The notes under the pieces: model-generated | Told to the model about the DNA's origin: nothing | The model's input: only the letters and a program-made list of their open reading frames with translations | Databases searched by the model: none | From: Sphingomonas sp. So64.6b | GTDB lineage: Bacteria > Pseudomonadota > Alphaproteobacteria > Sphingomonadales > Sphingomonadaceae | Length of the DNA: 64,000 bases | Direction: 5' to 3' | NCBI RefSeq assembly: GCF_014171475.1 | Contig: NZ_CP048817.1 | Location: forward strand, 1,798,001 to 1,862,000 | In this document: in pieces, positions 50,581 through 60,591 of the stretch | Position numbering within the stretch: position 1 is the first letter of the stretch | Layout of the letters: each line of letters starts with the position of its first letter | Made by a program: the position numbers and the translations under genes

Positions 50581-51015
50581 ATGACCGACCATAGCCCAAT
50601 CCTCGCGCCGATCGTCGTGCTGATCGCGTGGAGCCTGATCATGTGGCTCTGGATGTATGTCCGGCGCATTCCGGCGATGGCCAAGGCCGGGATCGACACT
50701 AAAAAACTTGTCGGCGGCAATGGCTCGGATCTGCGGGCGCGCATTCCGGCCAAGGACCAATGGCCAGCCGACAATTACAATCATCTGATGGAGCAGCCGA
50801 CGCTGTTCTACGCGATCGCGCTGGTCCTCGCGCTGACCGGTACCGGCGGCGGGGTCAATCTGTCGATCGCCTGGGCCTATGTCGGGTTGCGCATCGTGCA
50901 CAGCCTGATCCAGGTGACGGTAAACCGTGTGATGGTGCGGTTTGCGATCTTCGCGCTGTCGACCCTGTGCTTGATGGCATTGACGCTTCACGCCGCCATG
51001 GCGGTATTCCACTAA
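50581..51015 (+). CDS. MAPEG family membrane protein
   Basis: 144 residues with four membrane helices. The MAPEG pattern is visible: an ILAPIVVLIAWSLIMWLWMY helix, later NYNHLMEQPTLFYAIALVLA with the conserved N-x-x-E-x-P, and YVGLRIVHSLIQ. Eukaryotic members use glutathione; the bacterial role is unknown. AAAGGGGGG precedes the ATG. Its 3' end is convergent with the amidotransferase gene, 8 bp away. Confidence 0.87.
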   Translation: MTDHSPILAPIVVLIAWSLIMWLWMYVRRIPAMAKAGIDTKKLVGGNGSDLRARIPAKDQWPADNYNHLMEQPTLFYAIALVLALTGTGGGVNLSIAWAYVGLRIVHSLIQVTVNRVMVRFAIFALSTLCLMALTLHAAMAVFH

Positions 51016-51022
51016 GCGCCGG

Positions 51023-52909
51023 TCAGCCGAACAGGCGCTGCATCGATCGTTCGAGCATCATCAATTGCCATAGCGTCCGGCCGTGTTCGGCACGGCCGGC
51101 GCGGTGTTCGGTGGCGATCCGCTCGATCGTCCGTGTATCGAACATCTGACTCAGCAAGCGCGATTTGGCCAGCGCGCCCGCTTCACCGGCAAGCGGACCG
51201 CGGAACCAGGCGCTAATCGGCGTCACAAAGCCCATTTTAGGCCGGTACAGGATGTCCTTGGGTAGGTAGCGTTCCATCGCCTTCTTCATCAGCCATTTGC
51301 CCTGCCCGCCCCTCAGCCGCATCGACACCGGCAGCGAGGCGGCGAATTCGACGAAGCGGTAATCGAGCAACGGCTCGCGCGCTTCGAGGCTCACCGCCAT
51401 GCTCGTGCGGTCGGTCTTGGTCAGGATGTCGCCGGGCAGCCAGTGCTGGAAATCGGCATATTGCGCGCGGTCGATCGCATCGCGCGCGGGTGCGTCCCGC
51501 ATCGCGCGAATATAACGATCCTCGGCACGGTGCCCGCCGAGCGCGCGCTTCGCTTCGGTCGAAAAGAGCATCGCCCGGAGCGTCGGCGTGGTCACGCCGA
51601 CCGAGCGCGCATAGGCCTCCGCACCGTCCTCGGCGAGCGCGAGCAGAGTGGTCTTGGCGCGGAACGCGCGCGGCGCCCAATCTGCCTTGGGATAGATGCC
51701 GCCGAGCTTGCCAAACACGCTGGCGCGCATCGTTACGGGGAGCAGTGCCCTTACCCGCTCCTCCGCCGCCTGGAATTTGTAACGCCGGTATCCGGCCAGG
51801 GCCTCATCCGCGCCATCACCCGACAGCGCCACCGTGACATTCTCGCGCGCGAGTTCGCACACCCGATAGGTCGCCAGTGCCGAGGCATCGGCGAAGGGTT
51901 CGTCGAACGCCGCGACCAATGTGTCGATCAGTGCGAAATCGTCCGCCGCGACGACGCGCTCGCGGTGGTCAGTGGCGAAACGCTCGGCGATCTGGCGCGC
52001 ATAGGCGCGTTCGTCATGGCCCGCCTCATCGAAGCCGATGGTGCAGGTCCTGACCGCCTTGGACGACGCCTCGGCCATCAGCGCGACGACGGCTGAGCTG
52101 TCGACCCCGCCCGACAGGAAAGCGCCGAGTGGCACGTCTGATACCAGCCGCGAGCGCACCGCATCGCGCATCCGCGAGACCAGTTCCTCTTCCAGCGCCT
52201 TGACCGAACCGGTTGCACGGCGCGAGAAATCCACGCCCCACCAGCGCGACGGCGCGGGCACCGACTTGCCGCGCTCGATCAGCAGCGAATGCCCGGCGGG
52301 CAGCTTCTTAACGCCAGCAACCAGGCAGGCGTCATCGGGCACATAACCGAACGCCATATAATCCTCGACCGCGCGGATATCGGGTTCGCGCCGTAATAGA
52401 GGATGTGCCAGCAAACCCTTGAGTTCCGATGCAAAGGCCAAACCGCCATCGGACAATTCGACATAGTGGAGCGGCTTCACCCCGAGCCGGTCGCGCGCCA
52501 TGAACAGGCATTGCCGGCGCGAATCGTGCAGCGCGAAAGCGAACATGCCATTGAGGCGGCCGAGCATTGCCGGCCCCCAGGCGGTCCAGCCATGGAGCAG
52601 CACTTCGGTATCGCCCCCGGTGACGAAATGCGCGCCGAGCGCCTGCAGTTCGGTGCGCAGCTCGATGAAGTTATAGATTTCGCCGTTATAGGTGACGGTC
52701 AACGCCTGATCTGCGCTCGACATTGGCTGTGGGCTGCCCGCGACGTCGATGATCGACAGCCGGCGATGACCCAGGCCAACACCCGGTGCGGTCCATACGC
52801 CCGATCCGTCCGGCCCGCGATGCGCCTGCGCGTCCGCCATTGCCTGGATGCGCGCAGGATCGACCGGCTTGGGCGTGGCGGAATAATAGAGACCGGCGAT
52901 GCCGCACAT
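51023..52909 (-). CDS. asparagine-synthase-like amidotransferase of the XrtA system
   Basis: 628 residues. The class II glutaminase starts MCGIAGLYYS with Cys2 as nucleophile, followed by HRGPDGSGVW and TYNGEIYNF. The synthase domain has the ATP loop FLSGGVDSSAVVALM and SGDGADEALAGYRRYKF. Copies with this context belong to the exosortase-A amidotransferase type and probably amidate a sugar acid or polymer, rather than making asparagine. It is the last gene of the locus and is separated from xrtA by a palindromic spacer. Confidence 0.88.
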   Translation of the reverse strand: MCGIAGLYYSATPKPVDPARIQAMADAQAHRGPDGSGVWTAPGVGLGHRRLSIIDVAGSPQPMSSADQALTVTYNGEIYNFIELRTELQALGAHFVTGGDTEVLLHGWTAWGPAMLGRLNGMFAFALHDSRRQCLFMARDRLGVKPLHYVELSDGGLAFASELKGLLAHPLLRREPDIRAVEDYMAFGYVPDDACLVAGVKKLPAGHSLLIERGKSVPAPSRWWGVDFSRRATGSVKALEEELVSRMRDAVRSRLVSDVPLGAFLSGGVDSSAVVALMAEASSKAVRTCTIGFDEAGHDERAYARQIAERFATDHRERVVAADDFALIDTLVAAFDEPFADASALATYRVCELARENVTVALSGDGADEALAGYRRYKFQAAEERVRALLPVTMRASVFGKLGGIYPKADWAPRAFRAKTTLLALAEDGAEAYARSVGVTTPTLRAMLFSTEAKRALGGHRAEDRYIRAMRDAPARDAIDRAQYADFQHWLPGDILTKTDRTSMAVSLEAREPLLDYRFVEFAASLPVSMRLRGGQGKWLMKKAMERYLPKDILYRPKMGFVTPISAWFRGPLAGEAGALAKSRLLSQMFDTRTIERIATEHRAGRAEHGRTLWQLMMLERSMQRLFG

Positions 52910-52939
52910 GTGTTGGTTTATCCGATCCCCGCTTGGCCC

Positions 52940-53031
52940 GTCACCCCGGACTTGTCCCGGGGTCCACCGGGCCCACCCCTTGCACTCTCATCCCTTGCGG
53001 AACAGTGGACCCCGGAACAAGCCCGGGCGAC
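52940..53031. repeat. long inverted repeat between amidotransferase and exosortase genes
   Basis: GTCACCCCGGACTTGTCCCG then GGGTCCAC (52940-52967) is matched on the other strand by GTGGACCCCGGAACAAGCCC then GGGCGAC (53005-53031), an almost complete 27-base inverted pair. The CCCCGGA-CTTGT-TCCGGGGTCCA type of palindrome is a frequent intergenic repeat in alphaproteobacteria. Confidence 0.78.
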
Positions 53032-53036
53032 GAAAC

Positions 53037-54575
53037 CTATCGATTCATCCCTGCCGCATGATCCGCCACCTTGTCGATCGGCCCCAGCGCATGCGCGAAC
53101 CGCTCGATCACCGCATTTGTGTCGACACCCGGCTGTACCTCGGCCGAGATATGCACCGCGACCGCGCGTTGCGGTCCACCGAGCAGCTTCGCCCGCAATG
53201 TCGCCAGCTTCACCATCTTGTCGTTATGCGTCAGCACATCGCCGACGCGGTACCAGGTCACCACCTGGCGTTCGACCGGGCCGGGCGCGGTGATGCGCAT
53301 CGCGCTGCCGCCGGCGAGATCGGGCAGATCGTCGATCCGCACCCAGATATCGTCCTGGCGCAGCACGCCGGTGCCGAACGACACCAGTTCCTTGCCTTCA
53401 CGCTGACTGCCGAACACGGCGATGGCGAGGTCGACCGACGCACCGCTCCCATCGCTGTAGCGCCCGATCAGGAAATGATCGGCGCCGGGATAATAAGGCG
53501 ACCAGGCCGCCCGCACGCTCATGTCGGTGCGCTGCCAGCCTGGCACATCGGGCAGCGATATCACGCTCGGCAGCATTTGCGCGCGTCCGGCGACCGCACC
53601 CGACCAGGCCGGGAATATCGCTGCGATCGTCAGCACCAGCGCACCCGCCAACAAAGCATCGATCCACCGCTTCGGCGCCGTCTGCAAGGTGGTGGGATCG
53701 AATATGGGATCGTCGGGCGCTCGGTCGAACCAGCGCCAGCCGATCGCGATCACCGCGGCCATGACCAGCCCGAAAAACACCCACCCATAAACGATATGGT
53801 CCATACCCGTGGCTTGCTCGACCGAGGTCAGATGCGCGGCATAGATCGTTCCGAACGCGCGCAGGCCGTTGGCGATCACCGGTACGATCACCGCGACCGC
53901 CATGAACGCGGCGCGACGGCCCCAGCTGACGAAGCAGACATTGGCGACCAGCGCGCCGTAAGCGACCATCGCGATGACGAACTTCGCGCCAGAACAAGCT
54001 TCGGCGACTTCGAAATACCCATTGGGAATGGTGATCAGCACGCCATCGACCTGCGCCGGCACGCCGAACAGATGAAGCAGCGGCATGGTCATCGCCACCG
54101 TCACGTCCTGCAGCATCGGCTCCAGCCCCTCGCCGAACGGCACGAGGAAAAAGGCGTAGCAAAGCGGGAAGAGCAGCGCGCGCGCGACATTGGGGCCAAG
54201 TATCGTCACCACCGCGCCCTGCAGCATCATCACCAGCCCAAGATGCCGCGCCAGTGCGACACCCGATGCGTCGCCGAGCAGCCATCCGAAACCACCGGCC
54301 GCAACCAAAGCCAGCGCTGGCCACCACGCGACAGGGCGAACCTGCAACAATTGCGTACGGCGCTGCCACACCAGCCAGGCAAGGACCGGCGCAATGAACA
54401 GGCAATGCCCAAAGGTCGTACTGGTCCACCAGATTCTCGCAAGATCGCCGGCATCGGCGCGGAACAGCATCAGCAGGGCCAGCGCGACACCGGTCAGAAT
54501 CAGTGCGTGCCGCCGCCATCCGGCAGCAGGCCGCGCTGCCGTGTCGAATTCCGATGAGGGAATGGCGATCGTCAT
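53037..54575 (-). CDS. xrtA: exosortase A fused to EpsI domain
   Basis: 512 residues. The N-terminal exosortase has about eight membrane helices and the cysteine-protease-like triad: Cys in EACSGAKFVIAM, Arg in IANGLRAFG, His in GMDHIVYGWVFF. From about residue 310 the EpsI (DUF3485-like) domain follows: SLPDVPGWQR, YYPGADHFLIGRYSDG and VVTWYRVGD. Exosortase A cleaves PEP-CTERM proteins at the membrane and is tied to exopolysaccharide loci. The ATG overlaps the glycosyltransferase stop as ATGA. Confidence 0.93.
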   Translation of the reverse strand: MTIAIPSSEFDTAARPAAGWRRHALILTGVALALLMLFRADAGDLARIWWTSTTFGHCLFIAPVLAWLVWQRRTQLLQVRPVAWWPALALVAAGGFGWLLGDASGVALARHLGLVMMLQGAVVTILGPNVARALLFPLCYAFFLVPFGEGLEPMLQDVTVAMTMPLLHLFGVPAQVDGVLITIPNGYFEVAEACSGAKFVIAMVAYGALVANVCFVSWGRRAAFMAVAVIVPVIANGLRAFGTIYAAHLTSVEQATGMDHIVYGWVFFGLVMAAVIAIGWRWFDRAPDDPIFDPTTLQTAPKRWIDALLAGALVLTIAAIFPAWSGAVAGRAQMLPSVISLPDVPGWQRTDMSVRAAWSPYYPGADHFLIGRYSDGSGASVDLAIAVFGSQREGKELVSFGTGVLRQDDIWVRIDDLPDLAGGSAMRITAPGPVERQVVTWYRVGDVLTHNDKMVKLATLRAKLLGGPQRAVAVHISAEVQPGVDTNAVIERFAHALGPIDKVADHAAGMNR

Positions 54576-55795
54576 GCCGCCGACCGGCGTGGAGATTCCT
54601 TGATACGCATCCCCATGATCGTGTCGAGCGGCGCCAGCCGGGCCTCCCAACCATAGCGATCCTGCACCTGCGCACGTGCCGCCTGCCCCAGGCCGGCGGC
54701 ACCCGATGGATTATCGAGCAGCGCGTTCACCTGTTCGGCGAACTCGCCGACCGTCTCGCCGATGCGGATCGTATCCTGGTGATCGATACCAGCGGCGGCA
54801 GCGACCGATGCGACCACCGGACGTGCCATCGCCATCGCCTCGAGTATCTTGTTCTGGACGCCACGCGCCATTTTCAGCGGTGCGACGACGACCGACGCGG
54901 CGGCGATCCAGCCGCGCACATCGGCGACCTCCCCGGTGACGATCACGCCCGGCTGCGTGGCCAATGCCTTGACCGCGTCGGTCGGCTGACGGCCGACAAT
55001 GGCGAAGCGCGCCTGGGGATGTTCGAGGTGAATATGCGGCAAAATGCTTTCGACGAACCAGGTTACCGCCTCGATATTGGGGCGATAATCCATCTGGCCG
55101 GTGAACACGATCAGCGCGCCGGTCGTGTCGATCCGTTTGAAGCTCGCGGTGGGATCGAAGAATTCGGTATCGATGCCATTCTCGACCGCGAAGACACGAT
55201 CGGCACCGGTCTTCTCGCGGAATAGCGCCGCCTCATCGTCGCTGACGAACAGGCTCGCGGTGGCATGTTTGGCGACATTCCGCTCAAATGCCTGAAGTAA
55301 CCGCCCCTCACGCCGCATCATCCAGGCCATCGGCCCGCGCGATTGCTTGGCGTAGGACGCGAACTTGGCCGAATCCATATCGACGAAATCCATGATCACA
55401 CGCAATCGTGGGTTGGACCGCGAATTGGCCGGCAGATACTGCGCCATCTGGCTGGAAAAGACGTAGATCGTATCGATCGAATGACGCGCGAGGATATTGT
55501 CGACCGCTTCTCGCAGCGGGCGGTTGTCGAACGCGGTCAGCGATACCGGCTTGCGCCCCACCAATGCCTGTGCCGCCGCGACGAAGCGCGATTTGGAACG
55601 CCATACAATCGAACGGTTGCCGGTATATTTCGAAAGGCCGCTCTTGCCCTTCAAATCGCGCGCATCGTCGGCGAAGGCGATCAGATGGACGCGCTTGCGT
55701 GCCGCCAGGAATTTCAGGATGTGAAAACCACGGATCTTGTCGCCGCGATCCGGCGGATATGGCACGCGATGCGCCAGGAACAGGATGTCGCCCAT
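54572..55795 (-). CDS. XrtA-system glycosyltransferase (GT4-like)
   Basis: 407 residues. It starts MGDILFLAHRVPYPPDRGDK, the signature of the exosortase-A-linked glycosyltransferase family (TIGR03087 type). GTPase-like GT-B features follow: VSDDEAALFREK, NGIDTEFFDP, VFTGQMDYRPN, GWIAAASVVVAPLKMARGVQ and KILEAMAMARPVVAS, which form the donor site. It is predicted to add a sugar to the exported polymer. The start overlaps the FemAB gene stop by one base. Confidence 0.9.
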   Translation of the reverse strand: MGDILFLAHRVPYPPDRGDKIRGFHILKFLAARKRVHLIAFADDARDLKGKSGLSKYTGNRSIVWRSKSRFVAAAQALVGRKPVSLTAFDNRPLREAVDNILARHSIDTIYVFSSQMAQYLPANSRSNPRLRVIMDFVDMDSAKFASYAKQSRGPMAWMMRREGRLLQAFERNVAKHATASLFVSDDEAALFREKTGADRVFAVENGIDTEFFDPTASFKRIDTTGALIVFTGQMDYRPNIEAVTWFVESILPHIHLEHPQARFAIVGRQPTDAVKALATQPGVIVTGEVADVRGWIAAASVVVAPLKMARGVQNKILEAMAMARPVVASVAAAAGIDHQDTIRIGETVGEFAEQVNALLDNPSGAAGLGQAARAQVQDRYGWEARLAPLDTIMGMRIKESPRRSAA

Positions 55796-56862
55796 CAGCC
55801 AAGCCCCCTGGAGATATGCGGTCCGACCAGGTTCGCGACCCAAAGCGGCAGCTTTTTCCACACCTCGATCTTGAGCCGATAGCGCGGGTTCAGTGGATTG
55901 ATTTCGCGAAACGCCCCCTCAGACGCGGCGCGCTTAACATACATCAATGAAACGCCCGGAAAACCCCAGTTCTTCTTGAACGCCGCGGGGCCGGTTCCAG
56001 CCTTGGAACGGCCGAAATCGAACGCCGTGCAGCCCTTCGCACGAGCATGACCCATGAGCGCGAAATACATCCGGTCATTGGCGCGCAGCGCCCGTGCCGC
56101 CGCAGTGCCGCCGCCCCAATAAGGATAGACAATGCCGTTGAAATAAAGGCTCAGCACGCTCGCCACCGCCTTGCCGCCCGAACGCACGGTCAGGATGTCG
56201 GCAGCGTCGCCAAACTCCTTCAGCACCTCGCGAAACAAACGCGCGGGGAACACCGGCGTACCGAGATTGCGCACCGATTCGGCATAGACCGCATAGTGCG
56301 CCGCCTGGTCGGCCTTGCCGGAGCCGACAGTCACCTGCAGGTCGAGATCGAGCGATTTGCGCACCTCGGCGCGCTGTTTGCGTGGGATGGCGAGCAGTTC
56401 GGCCTCATCATCGGCAGCAAGGTCGCGCTTGAAACCGAGATAAATATCGGTATCGACCGCCCAGTCGGGACCGGCCGGATCGGGCCCGCGCAATTCGAGC
56501 GTGGGACAGTTCAAATCCTGAGCGAGCGCCCATGCCGCGTCACCAAGGGCGCGCACCGCCGTATCGTTGTCGGCCAGAATGCCGCCACCGACGGCAAAGC
56601 CATTCGACACCAGCGCGCGTCCGAACAGCGGCGAGCTTACCTCGGTCAGCGGCACATAACCGGCGATCGAACCATCCGCCTTTTCCGCAATCAGCGTATG
56701 CGCGCGCTGACCGCAGCCACGCGCGACGGCGATGCTCCATTCCGGCAGATGGAATGGCGTTGCGTCGGCATGGCCGCGCACGTAGCCGGCGATCCGCGTG
56801 CGTTCGCCGAGGTCGCCCAGATCGACCGCCCGCACAGCGAGCGGCGTCGAGATCAACGCCAT
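55795..56862 (-). CDS. FemAB-like protein of the XrtA system (GNAT fold)
   Basis: About 355 residues. Features include FHLPEWSIAVARGCGQRAHT, GYVPLTEVSSPLFGRALVSN and a C-terminal FDFGRSKAGTGPAAFKKNWG block, all typical of FemAB-related proteins next to xrtA. The family includes aminoacyl transferases; here the acceptor could be the polysaccharide. The ATG at 56862 is two bases after the deacetylase stop; a GTG at 56868 overlapping that stop is an alternative. Confidence 0.9.
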   Translation of the reverse strand: MALISTPLAVRAVDLGDLGERTRIAGYVRGHADATPFHLPEWSIAVARGCGQRAHTLIAEKADGSIAGYVPLTEVSSPLFGRALVSNGFAVGGGILADNDTAVRALGDAAWALAQDLNCPTLELRGPDPAGPDWAVDTDIYLGFKRDLAADDEAELLAIPRKQRAEVRKSLDLDLQVTVGSGKADQAAHYAVYAESVRNLGTPVFPARLFREVLKEFGDAADILTVRSGGKAVASVLSLYFNGIVYPYWGGGTAAARALRANDRMYFALMGHARAKGCTAFDFGRSKAGTGPAAFKKNWGFPGVSLMYVKRAASEGAFREINPLNPRYRLKIEVWKKLPLWVANLVGPHISRGLG

Positions 56863-56864
56863 GT

Positions 56865-57704
56865 TCACGCCAGACCGCGCCGCGCCTCGGCGACCACCGC
56901 GTCCATCCGGCCCCAGTCGTGCCGACCGATCAGCGTCCGCAGCTTGCCCGCCATCGCACCGAGCCGGCTATAGTGGCGCAGCTTCGATTTGACCGGCGCG
57001 TTGGCGACGCGCGGCTGGCCGGGATCGATCTCCCATGGATGAAAATAAAATACCGCCGGCTGCCCCTCACCCGCCACCTGACGCACCGCGAAATCGGTCA
57101 GCGCGCCGGGAAACAAGCGGAAGAACCCGCCGCCGGTCGCCATCTTGCGGCTGCCGAACCGAGCGACCGTCACCGGCACCTCGATCAGCTCGGAATCCGC
57201 GAGCGGGCGGAAGGCGTAGCGCGGCGCTTCGGGCCAGCCATAATGATCGTGCCGCAGCGGCGCGACGCTCGATGAATAAGTGTAGCCGGCCTCGGCCAGC
57301 TCGGCATGAGCCCAGGGTGTGCGCTTGTCGATCGAGAAGCTTGGCGCGCGGTAGCCGGTAACGGCGACCCCGCTTGCATCCTCGAGCGTCTTGCGCGCCC
57401 GCGCCAGATCGGCGCGAAAGGTTGCCGCGTTCATGGTGAAGACGCGGTCATGGTCCCAGCCATGGCTGGCGACTTCATGCCCCGCGTCGACGATCCGCCG
57501 GATCAGCGCCGGATAACGCTCCGCAACCCAGCCCAGCGTGAAGAAGGTCGCCTTGACCCCGCTCTCGCCGAACAGCGCGAGCACGGCATCGGTATTGCGT
57601 TCGACCCGCGTCTCGAGCGAATCCCAGTCGGCCTTGTCGATTACCTTTTCGAAGGCGCCGACCTGGAACCAGTCCTCGACATCGACGGAAAGCGCGTGGC
57701 GCAT
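56865..57704 (-). CDS. polysaccharide deacetylase of the XrtA system
   Basis: 279 residues of the NodB/CE4 family. The catalytic base is in SVDVEDWFQVG, the metal histidines in GHEVASHGWDHD, and RAPSFSID and FYFHPWEID complete the barrel. It probably removes acetyl groups from N-acetylhexosamines in the exported polymer. No signal peptide is present, so it acts in the cytoplasm or at the membrane face. It lies 6 bp after the ATPase gene. Confidence 0.91.
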   Translation of the reverse strand: MRHALSVDVEDWFQVGAFEKVIDKADWDSLETRVERNTDAVLALFGESGVKATFFTLGWVAERYPALIRRIVDAGHEVASHGWDHDRVFTMNAATFRADLARARKTLEDASGVAVTGYRAPSFSIDKRTPWAHAELAEAGYTYSSSVAPLRHDHYGWPEAPRYAFRPLADSELIEVPVTVARFGSRKMATGGGFFRLFPGALTDFAVRQVAGEGQPAVFYFHPWEIDPGQPRVANAPVKSKLRHYSRLGAMAGKLRTLIGRHDWGRMDAVVAEARRGLA

Positions 57705-57710
57705 CGGCCG

Positions 57711-58955
57711 TTACCGGCCGGCGGCGTGACGGACGGAGTCGGCGTCGGGGCGAGCGTCACCCTCCACCCAATCGACCAGCAGAGTGAGGACACGGCGCAA
57801 CGCGACCTCCTGTTCCTCGACCCGCTCTTCCAAAGCGACGATGCGATCGAACAGCACCTGATCGCCAATTGACTGCGCCCGATCGCCGATCGCTCGCATT
57901 TGATCGTCGGCAGGCAGCTCCTTATCGGCAACGGGCAATATCTGTTCGTCGGCCGTGTCGACTGCCGGCACGCCTGGTTCACGCACCATACGGATCGGAC
58001 GCGACACGCTTGGCGCTGGCGTGTGGACGATCGGCATCGGTCCGGCGGCTTCGACCGGTTCGGGCGCAAGTTCTGGCTCGGCTTGAACGACGGGCTGTGG
58101 CTGTGGTGGTATCGGCTGCCGGATCACCGGTTTCGGCACCGGGGAATCGCCGGCGATATCGGCGAGCACCGCTTCCACCACGCGCGCGTCGATCGTATCG
58201 AGCTGCTCGATCGCACCGAACAACAGTACGCGACCGGCAAGCTGGTTCAACCGGCGCGGCACGCCGTCCGACCCGTGATATAGTGCCTGAAATGCATCGG
58301 GCGTGAAATATGGGCGGCCCTGCCATCCGACCACCGACAAGCGATGGACCATATAAGGCTCGACTTCCTCTGGTCCCATCGGGTCGAGGTGATGCATCGC
58401 GATGACGCGTTGGCGCAGCTGTTCGAGCCGATCGGAGCCGTGCAGTCGTTCGCGGAACTCGGGCTGACCAAGCAGGAATATCTGCAGAATGGCATGCCCG
58501 CCGGCCTGGAAATTGGACAGCATGCGCAATTCTTCGAGCGCCGACACCGGTAATGCCTGTGCTTCGTCGACGATCAGCAACGTACGCCGGCCGCCGCGCG
58601 CGGTGGCGTGCAGGCCGCGTTCGATCGCGGTGAGCAGCTGCGACTTGTTCAGGCCGGCGGTATCGATGTCGAGCCCGCCCGCGACCATGCGCAACAGATC
58701 GTCGGCCTCGATCTGAGTCGAGACGATCTTGATGATGTTGAGCCGCTCGCGATCGACCGTCGCCATCAGATGGCCGACAAGCGTCGTCTTGCCCGCGCCG
58801 ACATCGCCGGTGATGACGATGAAGCCCTCACCCTGGCTCAGGCCATAGCCAAGATAGGCCATCGCCTTGCGGTGCGTCGCCGTATCGAACCAGAAACGCG
58901 GATCCGGCGTCAGCTGGAACGGTCGGCCGCTCAATCCATAATGGTCGTCGTACAT
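57711..58955 (-). CDS. ExeA-like AAA+ ATPase of the XrtA system
   Basis: About 414 residues. MYDDHYGLSGRPFQLTPDPR opens the protein, Walker A is ITGDVGAGKTTLVGHL, and Walker B is LLIVDEAQALPVSALEELRM, followed by the helical lid. The final 140 residues are a Pro-rich linker and a coiled coil (RIVALEERVEEQEVALRRVL). Proteins of this type (TIGR03015-like) are linked to exosortase loci; the role may be in assembling the export apparatus. The ATG at 58955 has AGGA at eight to nine bases. Confidence 0.9.
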   Translation of the reverse strand: MYDDHYGLSGRPFQLTPDPRFWFDTATHRKAMAYLGYGLSQGEGFIVITGDVGAGKTTLVGHLMATVDRERLNIIKIVSTQIEADDLLRMVAGGLDIDTAGLNKSQLLTAIERGLHATARGGRRTLLIVDEAQALPVSALEELRMLSNFQAGGHAILQIFLLGQPEFRERLHGSDRLEQLRQRVIAMHHLDPMGPEEVEPYMVHRLSVVGWQGRPYFTPDAFQALYHGSDGVPRRLNQLAGRVLLFGAIEQLDTIDARVVEAVLADIAGDSPVPKPVIRQPIPPQPQPVVQAEPELAPEPVEAAGPMPIVHTPAPSVSRPIRMVREPGVPAVDTADEQILPVADKELPADDQMRAIGDRAQSIGDQVLFDRIVALEERVEEQEVALRRVLTLLVDWVEGDARPDADSVRHAAGR

Positions 58956-58995
58956 CGTCACCATCCTGTGCGACCCAGGTTAGGGTCTACACGTT

Positions 58996-60591
58996 TCAGA
59001 ATTGATACCGCACACCAAGCTGTGCCTGCGCAGAATACTGATCGTCCGCGCCATCCTGGCTGAACGAATAGATTCCGGCGGACACTGTCGTGCCGATGCG
59101 CCCGAAGTTGCGATAGTATAGTCCAGTCGCGCCAGTAGAGAAAATGCCCGGCGTAGAGCCGATCCCGCTCTGGAAATAATTGGCGAAGACATTGCCGCTG
59201 ATGCCCGAATTCTGGTCGAGCGAGGCCGATACGAACGCCTGGGCATAATAGCTCTCATCGGTCACGCCGTTGATCGTGAACCCAGCGGTGGGCGGCGCGA
59301 AGAACCGGCGATTGGCATAACCCGCGCCGACACCGAAGCTGAGCGGGCCGCGATTGGCCGAGATCACGCCATCGATGCCGCGCGCACGATAGCTGGCGGT
59401 AGCGATCGACTGGAACACGTCGTTGAGGCAACCGCCGGTCGCGTCGCTCGATGTGCCGAAGGTGCAGCCGGCGAATTGCTGACCGAACGAATCGCGCAGA
59501 TCGATGAAGCTCGTCGGCAGGCTGGCAATGCCGTCGCGCAACTGACGCCCGAAGGTATCGACGCTGTCATAAACGCCGATCTGCAAACCAAGCGACCGCG
59601 ATGCGGCATAGCTGAACGAACCGGTATAGGTCGTGCCGCCATAACGCTTGCCTACCCGCGCCTGAAGCGTGGTACGCGGCGACGGGCGCCAGACGACACC
59701 CGCGTCATAGATCAGGCCATCGGTTTCATAAGCGATCCGGCGCGGCGAGGCCGGATCGGTCCGGAAACGACCGTTGGAATCGACCACTGGTTCACCCGTG
59801 CCATCGACCAGCGCGTCGCGCTGGCTGACCTCGATCTTCTCATAGCCCACGCCCGCCGTGACCGCGAGCGTCGGCAGGATCGGCAGCACCACGTCGGCGC
59901 GGCCATATTTGCCCTCATATCGCTGATCGAGCTGGCTGGCATCCTCGCGCTCATAAGCAGCGCTGACAGTCACGCCGACTGGCAGCACGGTGCCCGCCTT
60001 CACGCCGGCCGTGACCTGCGCGACATGACTTTTCGAGCTGTCATAGGTGTCGAGCCGCTGGCTGCCCGGGGCGACGCCCGTCGCACCCGGCGATTCGACC
60101 TTGGTGTAGCCGAAGCGATAGCTTGCGCCGACGCTGACCGGGCCGACATTGGTCGACAGTGTCGGGCCGGCATAGGCCGAATAGACCTGGCTGATATTGT
60201 CGACATTGCCAGCGAGCACGGTGGGCGCCGCGCCGCGAATGTCCGAACGCGCCCGTGTCGCAAGCGCGCCACCTTCGAGGCTGACGCCCGGTGCGATCTT
60301 GACCGCCGCCCGCGCGAGACCGCTATGAATGTCGTCGTCGCCGACATTCTTGTTCCAGCTGATCCGGCGTTCGTAGCGATAGCTGACCTGCACCTCAGCC
60401 CGGCGGTTATGGATCGACGCGTCGATCCCCGCCGCGACGGTCGAATAGGTCAGCACGTCGCCCCCATTGAGATCGGCGGTCAGCACCTGACCGAGCTCGA
60501 TATAGGGAGCGATCGATTTCTCGCGCGCCGCCGCAGGGGTCGCGACGAGCGCCCCCAGACCGGCTGCGGCGATGAATATGGCCCGCGTCAC
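58996..60591 (-). CDS. outer-membrane beta-barrel protein of the XrtA system
   Basis: 531 residues with a signal peptide (IFIAAAGLGALVATPAAAR). The mature protein is a series of alternating hydrophobic strands ending in RYQF, the carboxy-terminal aromatic needed for barrel insertion. It resembles the PEP-CTERM-associated outer-membrane proteins (TIGR03016 type). It may be the outer-membrane channel or a polymer-binding protein. The start is a GTG whose last two bases form the stop of the kinase gene (GTGA). Confidence 0.87.
   Translation of the reverse strand: MTRAIFIAAAGLGALVATPAAAREKSIAPYIELGQVLTADLNGGDVLTYSTVAAGIDASIHNRRAEVQVSYRYERRISWNKNVGDDDIHSGLARAAVKIAPGVSLEGGALATRARSDIRGAAPTVLAGNVDNISQVYSAYAGPTLSTNVGPVSVGASYRFGYTKVESPGATGVAPGSQRLDTYDSSKSHVAQVTAGVKAGTVLPVGVTVSAAYEREDASQLDQRYEGKYGRADVVLPILPTLAVTAGVGYEKIEVSQRDALVDGTGEPVVDSNGRFRTDPASPRRIAYETDGLIYDAGVVWRPSPRTTLQARVGKRYGGTTYTGSFSYAASRSLGLQIGVYDSVDTFGRQLRDGIASLPTSFIDLRDSFGQQFAGCTFGTSSDATGGCLNDVFQSIATASYRARGIDGVISANRGPLSFGVGAGYANRRFFAPPTAGFTINGVTDESYYAQAFVSASLDQNSGISGNVFANYFQSGIGSTPGIFSTGATGLYYRNFGRIGTTVSAGIYSFSQDGADDQYSAQAQLGVRYQF

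Noticed and set aside
52899..54557. 552-codon open frame antisense to xrtA
   Set aside because: Antisense shadow of a conserved exosortase gene, without domain or ribosome binding site.
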